A DNA stretch of 64,000 nucleotides, from positions 1 through 64,000 of the forward strand of contig DAOQUL010000002.1 in the NCBI GenBank assembly GCA_035341015.1, read 5' to 3'. The DNA comes from JAKQIM01 sp029557965. GTDB lineage: Bacteria; Chloroflexota; Anaerolineae; Anaerolineales; UBA4823. The notes beneath the pieces are model-generated. The model made no database searches. It was not told the DNA's origin and worked only from the letters and a program-made list of their open reading frames with translations. The position numbers and the translations under genes are program-made. Below, one piece after another: positions 54,663 through 61,486 of the stretch. Within the stretch, counting starts at the first letter, position 1; every line of letters starts with the position of its first letter.

Positions 54663-55739
54663 CTATCCAAAAATTAACAGAACAAACGGAACTGCAAAGA
54701 TTACAAAGATGTAGCCAACCAGGTGACGACGACGGCGTCCCAAAAAATTCACGATCCCGTCCAAAAAACACTCATACTGGCGAAAGCCAAGCGCCATAAC
54801 GAGCAGCGATACAACGGCAACACTGATCATCATCACCAACACCACCGTTACGGCAGATGAATTTGCCAACAAGGCAGCCGCCACCAATGTATCGATAAAG
54901 GTCGTGATATTCGCCCCCATTATATATGGAATTGCATTTTCTCGTCGGATGATTCCGCGCACTGACAGGGGCACTAACAGGCTGAGCGATACCGAAACCG
55001 ACATCGTCAGCGAGGTCACCAAAGCCCCCGCCAAGAAAACGACCACCGGGCGGTACAGCGCGTGCGAGAGCAGCCCCAGGCCAGCCTCTTCAAAGTGGAT
55101 TTCGGGGATGGCTTTGTCAAACAGCCACAAGCTCGATAAAACCAACAAGAAGCCGACCGGGAACAACGCCCAGGTCGGCAGCAGCTCTTGGAAAACGATC
55201 AACAGCGGATTGATCAGTGTCTCCAACGGCGAGCTTACATCCTGCGAGGCCTGTACCTGCCAGCGGTCGAGCCAGCCATTGGACATAAAGAAGAAACCCA
55301 AAGCCAGCACCAGTGGATACATGGTTTGAGTTACCAGCAAGCTCAGCAGACCCACGTTCAAACTCAAAACCCGCTGTTTGCCCCGCAGCATGTAAACGAG
55401 CCCAATCAGCAAAACCACAAAAGCCGCCCCCAGGCGAGAGCCCGCAATCATTGCAAAACTCTCAACAGCCGAGAGCACATTGGCATCTAGCAGTGCCAGA
55501 GAAGTGGCCGCCACTGGTGAACCTGAAAGCGTCAAATTTGCAGAAAGCCAACCAAAGCCCAGCGCGCTCGCCGGGCTGTCGACCGAAAACTGGTTGCGGA
55601 TCAAGGGTGCAAACGGTTTGGCGCCTTCTTTCAACAAAATCAACGCCAGAACAAATAAAACAATGCAAAATAGGGCCAACCCTAAGCGGAGGGCAGCACT
55701 GACATACCAGGGGCGGGAGCGTTTGCGATTATCAGACAT
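54663..55739 (-). CDS. Na/Pi-cotransporter-family membrane protein
   Basis: The product is 358 residues with about eight to nine membrane segments. The inverted-repeat signatures are weak forms of the Na/Pi (PF02690) motif: GSPVAATSLALLDANVL in the first half and GANITTFIDTLVAAALLANSSAVTVVLVMM in the second. Phosphate or another anion is the likely substrate, but the usual QSSS-type motif is not clear, so this is a tentative call. The ATG at 55739 is taken; the longer frame begins upstream without support. It heads the minus-strand operon through trxB. Confidence 0.7.
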   Translation of the reverse strand: MSDNRKRSRPWYVSAALRLGLALFCIVLFVLALILLKEGAKPFAPLIRNQFSVDSPASALGFGWLSANLTLSGSPVAATSLALLDANVLSAVESFAMIAGSRLGAAFVVLLIGLVYMLRGKQRVLSLNVGLLSLLVTQTMYPLVLALGFFFMSNGWLDRWQVQASQDVSSPLETLINPLLIVFQELLPTWALFPVGFLLVLSSLWLFDKAIPEIHFEEAGLGLLSHALYRPVVVFLAGALVTSLTMSVSVSLSLLVPLSVRGIIRRENAIPYIMGANITTFIDTLVAAALLANSSAVTVVLVMMISVAVVSLLVMALGFRQYECFLDGIVNFLGRRRRHLVGYIFVIFAVPFVLLIFG

Positions 55740-55835
55740 TCGATGACACAGCCTGCGCAGAGCCTGGTGCTTACAACCCTGCAAGGAAAAACACCTACTA
55801 TTTTACCCTGAATGTGTCCAATCTCGATATTTTTG

Positions 55836-55844
55836 TGGTATGCT
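55836..55844 (+). promoter_or_regulatory. Extended -10 box of the YkgJ-like operon, leaderless spacing
   Basis: TGG plus TATGCT (55839-55844), seven bases before ATG 55852. It overlaps the alternative ATG at 55840, which is therefore excluded. Confidence 0.6.
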
Positions 55845-55851
55845 ATCGAGC

Positions 55852-56598
55852 ATGTCGCATATTCCTCCCGATCGTTTTGCCCAACTATACGCCTCCTTCC
55901 AATCCCCGATCGCGGCGCTAGATTGCGGAAAGAAATGTTCGCCCTATAATGAATTTGGGGCACCGTTTTGCTGTGACACCCGCCACGCCGTACCCTCTGC
56001 GTACCAGGCTGAGTGGGAATATCTACAGGCCCATACGTGCATGTGGCATCTCTGGCAGTCACCCAAAGACGAAGCCGAAACCGCGCGTGTGCAATCTCAG
56101 GCTGCCCCGGGCCAGGTTCTCATTGAATGCCAGGGGCACCTTTTATGCCAACGCGAATTCCGTTCGATGGTGTGCCGCGAATTCCCCTTCTTTCCTTATG
56201 TCACCCGCCAGGGTGAATTCATCGGCTTATCCTACTATCGCGAATACGCCGATCGCTGCTGGGTGATCAGCAACCTGTCAGCAGTCACCCATGCGTACCG
56301 TCAGCAATTCATCCAGACTTATGACGCCCTGTTTGCCGCCTGCCCTGAAGAAAGAGAGCTCTTCCGCTATCATTCGGGCATCGTACGGCGGGTTTGTGGA
56401 CGCCAGCACCAACAGATCACCGTCTTGCACCGCGATGGAGAAATCTATGCGGTCACCCCGCGCGATGGCAGCCTGCAACGCATCCACGTTGAAGATCTAC
56501 CCAGGTTTGGCCCCTACGCCATCAGCGCAGCACTGGCTTTCCCCGACGAGTTGGAACCAGGCGCGCTTGGCGGCCAAGAGCAGGCAGCCACTGCATGA
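55852..56598 (+). CDS. YkgJ-like cysteine-cluster protein
   Basis: The product is 248 residues. Cys25, Cys29, Cys40 and Cys41 (CGKKCSPY, then FCC) and Cys93, Cys99 and Cys108 (ECQGHLLCQ, MVCREFPFF) form the pattern of YkgJ-type proteins, which hold a zinc or iron-sulphur site; the CREFPF segment matches the family well. The C-terminal half is not similar to anything I know. It is first in an operon with two ABC exporter subunits and a DUF4032 protein. ATG of the exporter overlaps its stop by four bases. A role in cofactor or peptide handling for the exporter is inference. Confidence 0.65.
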   Translation: MSHIPPDRFAQLYASFQSPIAALDCGKKCSPYNEFGAPFCCDTRHAVPSAYQAEWEYLQAHTCMWHLWQSPKDEAETARVQSQAAPGQVLIECQGHLLCQREFRSMVCREFPFFPYVTRQGEFIGLSYYREYADRCWVISNLSAVTHAYRQQFIQTYDALFAACPEERELFRYHSGIVRRVCGRQHQQITVLHRDGEIYAVTPRDGSLQRIHVEDLPRFGPYAISAALAFPDELEPGALGGQEQAATA

Positions 56599-58358
56599 CA
56601 TCCATTCCTGTGTTGGCCGAATTCACCCTGCCCGAGCATTGGCGCTCAGACCGCCGCGGCCCAGTGCGTTGGGTATTTTCATATTTACGCAGGCAATGGC
56701 TGCTGGCGGTCTTGATGACCATCGGGGCCATTGGCAATGCAGCCCTGGCTGCCGCCGTGCCGGTATTGATTGGGCGGGCATTTGAGGCCATCACTGCCGC
56801 ACCACCCCAGGTCAACCTGCTGAGCGGACTGGCCTTTATGATCGCCGGCACGCAGATCGTACGCGGCATTCTGCAATTTGGCCGCAACTCTGGCGCCGAG
56901 TTGATCGCCCAACGCATCGAGCGCGATGTGCGGTCTGAGTTGTACACCAGCCTGCTGGGCAAAAGCATGACCTTTCACAGCCTGCAGGCAGTTGGCGATA
57001 CCATGGCCCGCGCCACCAACGATGTGCGCGAAGTGAACTACATGTTCAGCCCCGGGTTGAACCTGGTACTGGGCTCGTTTTACTTTATGCTCATGCCGCT
57101 CATCCTGGCACCAACCTACCACCCGGCCCTGATGCTGGTGCCAGGCCTGTTTATGTTGTTTTACTTCCTGGCATTGTGGCAGTACTTGAAAGAATTGGAC
57201 CCAATCACCACCGAAGTGCGCCGGGCTTTTGGCCAGTTGAACACCCGCCTGGCAGAAGCCCTGGATGGGATCGAGACGGTCAAAGGCATGGCACAAGAGG
57301 ATAATGAAGTAGTCCGCTTCGGCAATAATGCTCGCCGGTTTCGGGATGCTTTTATCAAACAGGGCGATGTTGAAGCCCGGTTCTTACCCCTCTTGCTGCT
57401 CGGCCTGGCCGAGGCCACCAGTTTTCTTCACGCCATGCTGCTGTACCGTCAGGGCTTGATCGGCCTGGGCGATGTGGTGGGATACTTTGGCCTGATCCAA
57501 TTGTTCGGTTTCCCCACGTTCACATCGCTCTTTGCCTACTCTCAGGTTTCACTCGGCATTGCCGGGGCGCGCCGTATCCTCGAGCTGATCAACCGCGAAA
57601 ACAACCTGGACCAAAATGCCAGCGGGTACACCGGCCCCGCACTGGGCGCAGTTGAGTTCCGCAAAGTCAGCTTTGCCTACAACGACGGTGAGCCGGCCCT
57701 GGAAAATATTTCTTTCAGCATTCAGCCTGGGCAAACAGTAGCCATTGTGGGGCAAACCGGGTCTGGGAAGACATCACTGGTCAAGTTGATCAACCGCACC
57801 TACGACGCCGCCCCGGGGCAAGTGCTGGTTGACGGCTGCGATGTGCGGGGCTGGAACCTGGAAACCCTACGCCGCAGTGTATCGATCATCGAGCAGGACG
57901 TTTTCTTGTTCTCGCGCAGCATCGCTGAGAACATTGCTTTTGGCAAGCCTGGTGCCAGCCAGGCAGAGATCGAAGCGGCTGCAAAAGCGGCCCAGGCGCA
58001 CGAGTTCATCACCTCCTTCAAAGATGGCTACCAGACGGTGATCGGGGATCGCGGCGTTACCCTCTCTGGCGGCCAGCGCCAGCGCCTGGCCCTGGCACGT
58101 GCCTTCTTGACCGACCCGCGCATCCTGATCTTGGATGATTCAACCAGTTCGATCGACAGCGCCACCGAAGACAAGATCCAACGCGCCATTTATGCCGCCG
58201 CCCGCGGGAGGACCACCTTCTTGATCACACACCGTCTATCACAGATCCGTTGGGCCGATCTGATCATCGTGCTTCGCCAGGGAAAGATTGCCGCCATCGG
58301 CAGCCATGCCGACCTGATGCAAACCTCCGAAGCTTACCGTCGTATCTTTAGCGAGTGA
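56595..58358 (+). CDS. ABC exporter half-transporter A, degenerate Walker B
   Basis: The product is 587 residues: a type IV exporter membrane domain (six helices, about 30-320) and an ATPase domain. Walker A is GQTGSGKTSL (about 385), the signature LSGGQRQRLALA is canonical, and the switch His is in LITHRLSQI. The Walker B end reads ILILDDSTSSID, with Asp in place of the catalytic Glu. This is the pattern of the degenerate partner in heterodimeric exporters. The gene overlaps the YkgJ-like gene by four bases, and the partner starts three bases downstream. Confidence 0.92.
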   Translation: MTSIPVLAEFTLPEHWRSDRRGPVRWVFSYLRRQWLLAVLMTIGAIGNAALAAAVPVLIGRAFEAITAAPPQVNLLSGLAFMIAGTQIVRGILQFGRNSGAELIAQRIERDVRSELYTSLLGKSMTFHSLQAVGDTMARATNDVREVNYMFSPGLNLVLGSFYFMLMPLILAPTYHPALMLVPGLFMLFYFLALWQYLKELDPITTEVRRAFGQLNTRLAEALDGIETVKGMAQEDNEVVRFGNNARRFRDAFIKQGDVEARFLPLLLLGLAEATSFLHAMLLYRQGLIGLGDVVGYFGLIQLFGFPTFTSLFAYSQVSLGIAGARRILELINRENNLDQNASGYTGPALGAVEFRKVSFAYNDGEPALENISFSIQPGQTVAIVGQTGSGKTSLVKLINRTYDAAPGQVLVDGCDVRGWNLETLRRSVSIIEQDVFLFSRSIAENIAFGKPGASQAEIEAAAKAAQAHEFITSFKDGYQTVIGDRGVTLSGGQRQRLALARAFLTDPRILILDDSTSSIDSATEDKIQRAIYAAARGRTTFLITHRLSQIRWADLIIVLRQGKIAAIGSHADLMQTSEAYRRIFSE

Positions 58359-58361
58359 TTT

Positions 58362-60191
58362 ATGGGCTTCTTTTCTGGACTTGCCAACGAAGGATACGAC
58401 CGCCAATATTCAGACCAACAGCTTGCCCGGCGCATTGGCAGCTACCTCCGTCCCTACACAACCACCCTGCTGGGCATCGGCGGACTGCTTTTAGCAACCG
58501 CCATCACCGGGGCTGTCACCCCCATTATTGTCTCACGCGGGGTTGACATGCTGGGACTCCAGGCAGAAGAGATGAGCATAATTGTGCTCTTCTTGATCAT
58601 CCTGGGCATTGGCGTGATCAACTGGGGCATCAACTGGCTGCGCCGCCGGCTGACCGTGCGCACCCTGGGGAATATCGAGCTGACGCTGCGCACCGATGCC
58701 TTCAAGGCGGCTGCCGAGCACGATCTTTCTTTCTATGACGAATTTTCATCCGGGCGCATCGTCTCGCGCATCACGTCTGACACCAAAGACTTTGGCAATC
58801 TCGTGGTGCTGGTCACCGATCTGCTCTCGCAAATCGTCCAGGCAATCATCCTGGGTATTGTGCTCTTCACCATTGAGTGGCGGCTGACCTTACTCCTGTT
58901 CAGCTTTTTACCGGTTGTTTTTCTCACGGCTTTCAGCTTCCGGCGCCTAGCGCGCACCGTCACCCGCCAGGGCATGCGCGCCATGGCCAACGTTAACGCG
59001 GCCATCAAAGAGACCGTCAGCGGCATTGCAGTGGCAAAGAACTTCCGCCAGGAGGCCTCGGTTTACCAAGAATTTGCCGAAGCCAACCAGCAATCGTATC
59101 GCGTGAACGTGCGGCGCGGGATCATCCTGGCCCTGGTCTTCCCCACCTTGAACGCACTCGAAGGAATTGGTACGGCCCTGATGGTCTACACCGGTGGGTC
59201 TGGCGCGGCGAATGCCGTGGTGACAGCGGGCGCCTTTTACCTTTTCTTGCAAAGCATGGGGCGCTTCTTCTCGCCGATGCTGAACCTGTCTGCATTTTGG
59301 GCCCAGGTGCAAAATGGCCTTTCGGCTGCCGAACGTGTTTTTGCCCTCATCGATGCTGAAGCTGCCGTTACACAAAACGACAACCAGCCCGTCCCGGTTC
59401 TTGAAGGCGATATCCGCTTTGAGAATGTCAACTTTCACTATAAGCGTGAAGAGGCCGTGCTGGAGAACTTCAGCCTGCATATCCGCCCAGGCGAAAACAT
59501 TGCCCTGGTAGGGCATACTGGCGCAGGCAAATCATCCGTTGCCAAGCTGATTGCCCGTTTCTACGAATTCCAGGATGGGCGCATCCTGGTGGATGGACAC
59601 GACCTTCGCACACTGGATCTAAGCGCTTACCGCCGCCAATTGGGCATTGTCTCGCAGGTGCCCTTCCTTTTTTCCGGCACGGTGCTTGAAAACATAGCCT
59701 ATTCGCAGCCTGAAGGGGTAGACCGGCAGGCCATCACTGCGCTTGCCCACCAGATTGGGGATGGTGAATGGCTGCACACCCTGCCGCAAGGATTGGATAC
59801 CGAGGTTGGAGAACGCGGGGCACGCCTCTCGATGGGCCAGCGCCAATTGGTCTCGCTGATGCGCGTCTTGGTTCAGCGCCCGGCAATCTTCATCTTAGAT
59901 GAGGCCACCGCCAGCATCGACCCCTTTACCGAATGGCAGATTCAGCAAGCCCTGAACCTGATCTTAAAGTGCTCCACCAGCATCCTCATTGCCCACCGTC
60001 TCTCTACTGTTAAGGCGGCCGATCGCATCATCGTCCTGGAAAAAGGCCAGATCATCGAGCAAGGCAATCATAACGGCTTGTTGACCCAAGGCGGGCATTA
60101 CGCCAGCCTGTACAACTCCTTCTTCCGGCACCAAAGCCTGGCCTATATTGATGAAGCCCGCCAGATGGCGCAGGCCGAACCGGCAAACTAG
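58362..60191 (+). CDS. ABC exporter half-transporter B, altered signature motif
   Basis: The product is 609 residues with six membrane helices (about 30-330) and an ATPase domain. Walker A GHTGAGKSSV and Walker B FILDEATASID, including the catalytic Glu, are canonical, but the signature reads LSMGQRQLVSL in place of LSGGQ. Together with protein A, whose signature is normal but whose Walker B is degenerate, this gives one competent and one degenerate ATP site. It should form a heterodimer with A and export a lipid, peptide or drug; the substrate is unknown. Confidence 0.92.
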   Translation: MGFFSGLANEGYDRQYSDQQLARRIGSYLRPYTTTLLGIGGLLLATAITGAVTPIIVSRGVDMLGLQAEEMSIIVLFLIILGIGVINWGINWLRRRLTVRTLGNIELTLRTDAFKAAAEHDLSFYDEFSSGRIVSRITSDTKDFGNLVVLVTDLLSQIVQAIILGIVLFTIEWRLTLLLFSFLPVVFLTAFSFRRLARTVTRQGMRAMANVNAAIKETVSGIAVAKNFRQEASVYQEFAEANQQSYRVNVRRGIILALVFPTLNALEGIGTALMVYTGGSGAANAVVTAGAFYLFLQSMGRFFSPMLNLSAFWAQVQNGLSAAERVFALIDAEAAVTQNDNQPVPVLEGDIRFENVNFHYKREEAVLENFSLHIRPGENIALVGHTGAGKSSVAKLIARFYEFQDGRILVDGHDLRTLDLSAYRRQLGIVSQVPFLFSGTVLENIAYSQPEGVDRQAITALAHQIGDGEWLHTLPQGLDTEVGERGARLSMGQRQLVSLMRVLVQRPAIFILDEATASIDPFTEWQIQQALNLILKCSTSILIAHRLSTVKAADRIIVLEKGQIIEQGNHNGLLTQGGHYASLYNSFFRHQSLAYIDEARQMAQAEPAN

Positions 60192-60210
60192 AAAAATTCG
60201 AGCGTATCCT

Positions 60211-61425
60211 ATGTGTCCTCAAATTACCATCCCATCTCCAAAGGCTGCCATATATCCCAATTTCAGCGACCTACCCTGGGATATGCCGCTGGACACCTGG
60301 AGCGGTCACTGCCAACGCATCGAAGAAGAAGTGCCGCGCGGGCTCTCGCGCCACCCAGTTGTATTTGTCAATTACGACGGGGATCTGTATGCATTAAAAG
60401 AACTACCGCCCCATCTGGCGGAAGAAGAGTATCGCATCCTGGCCCAGATGGACGAGATGCGCCTGCCCTGCGTCACCCCGGTGGGCTATGTTCACACCCA
60501 CACCGTCAACGGCCCGGCCAGCGTGCTGATCACGCGCTACCTCGATAATTCCATCCCCTACCGGTCTCTCTTTATGCGCAGTAATCTTGACCGGTACCGA
60601 GAGCACCTGTTGGACGCCATGGCGGGGCTGATCGTGCAGCTTCACCTGGCGGGTATCTACTGGGGCGACTGCTCACTTTCAAACACCCTCTTCCGCCGCG
60701 ATGCCGGCGCACTGCAAGCCTACCTGGTGGATGCAGAAACAGCCGAGATCCATGCCTCGCGCCTGGCACCCACCTTGCGCCTGCACGACCTTGAGATCAT
60801 GGAAGATAACGTCACCGGCGATCTGGCAGACCTCGAAACGCTTGGACACCTGGCAAGCAATTACCCCATCCTAGAAACCGGTTCTTACATCCGCCAGCGC
60901 TACCGCGGCCTGTGGGAAGAGATCACCCGCGAAGAAGTGATCCGGCCTGACGAGCGCTACCGCATTCAAGAACGTATCCGTGCCCTTAACGCTCTGGGGT
61001 TTTCAGTCAACGATGTCGAAATCCAGGGCGACGAGGGAGGTGACAAGCTGCGCTTGCGCATCCAGGTTACCGATCGCAGCTTCCACCGCGACCAGCTTTT
61101 CGAGTTAACCGGCGTGGAAGCGGGAGAAATGCAAGCCCGGCAGATGATGAATGAAATCTATGCCATCAAAGCCTATCTCGCTCAAGAGCAGAATCGCAGC
61201 GTACCGCTCAGCGTGGCAGCCAACCACTGGCACGCCCAACTTTACCAGCCCGTGACCGAACGCCTGCAGCCGATCATCCAACAGCGCGAGCAGGCTGCTT
61301 CAATCAGCGACCCCGCTGAACTGTACTGCCAGGTGCTTGAGCATAAATGGTTCTTGTCAGAGCAAGCCCAACAAGATGTGGGCCACCAGGCCGCCGTAGA
61401 AGATTACCTGCGCCGTTTCGGGTAA
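60211..61425 (+). CDS. DUF4032 protein with kinase-like N-terminal domain
   Basis: The product is 404 residues. The first half resembles lipopolysaccharide-kinase/RIO-like folds: YDGDLYALKELP (ATP-binding Lys), AEEEYRILAQMDEM (helix C Glu), LHLAGIYWGDCSLSNTLF (catalytic loop with Asp and Asn) and AYLVDAETAEIH (metal Asp). The second half matches DUF4032. The catalytic residues appear intact. It follows the exporter genes by 19 bases, so it may phosphorylate the exported compound or its carrier, which is inference. The start 60211 is chosen because the frame before it lies inside the exporter gene. Confidence 0.8.
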   Translation: MCPQITIPSPKAAIYPNFSDLPWDMPLDTWSGHCQRIEEEVPRGLSRHPVVFVNYDGDLYALKELPPHLAEEEYRILAQMDEMRLPCVTPVGYVHTHTVNGPASVLITRYLDNSIPYRSLFMRSNLDRYREHLLDAMAGLIVQLHLAGIYWGDCSLSNTLFRRDAGALQAYLVDAETAEIHASRLAPTLRLHDLEIMEDNVTGDLADLETLGHLASNYPILETGSYIRQRYRGLWEEITREEVIRPDERYRIQERIRALNALGFSVNDVEIQGDEGGDKLRLRIQVTDRSFHRDQLFELTGVEAGEMQARQMMNEIYAIKAYLAQEQNRSVPLSVAANHWHAQLYQPVTERLQPIIQQREQAASISDPAELYCQVLEHKWFLSEQAQQDVGHQAAVEDYLRRFG

Positions 61426-61449
61426 TCGGTGGATTGCTCGATAGATGAG

Positions 61450-61479
61450 TTGACGAATCGACCAGGTATAACATACAAT
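61450..61479 (+). promoter_or_regulatory. Promoter of the GAF sensor gene, leaderless
   Basis: TTGACG (61450-61455), 18-base spacer and TACAAT (61474-61479), seven bases before ATG 61487. Confidence 0.72.
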
Positions 61480-61486
61480 TAAGAAC

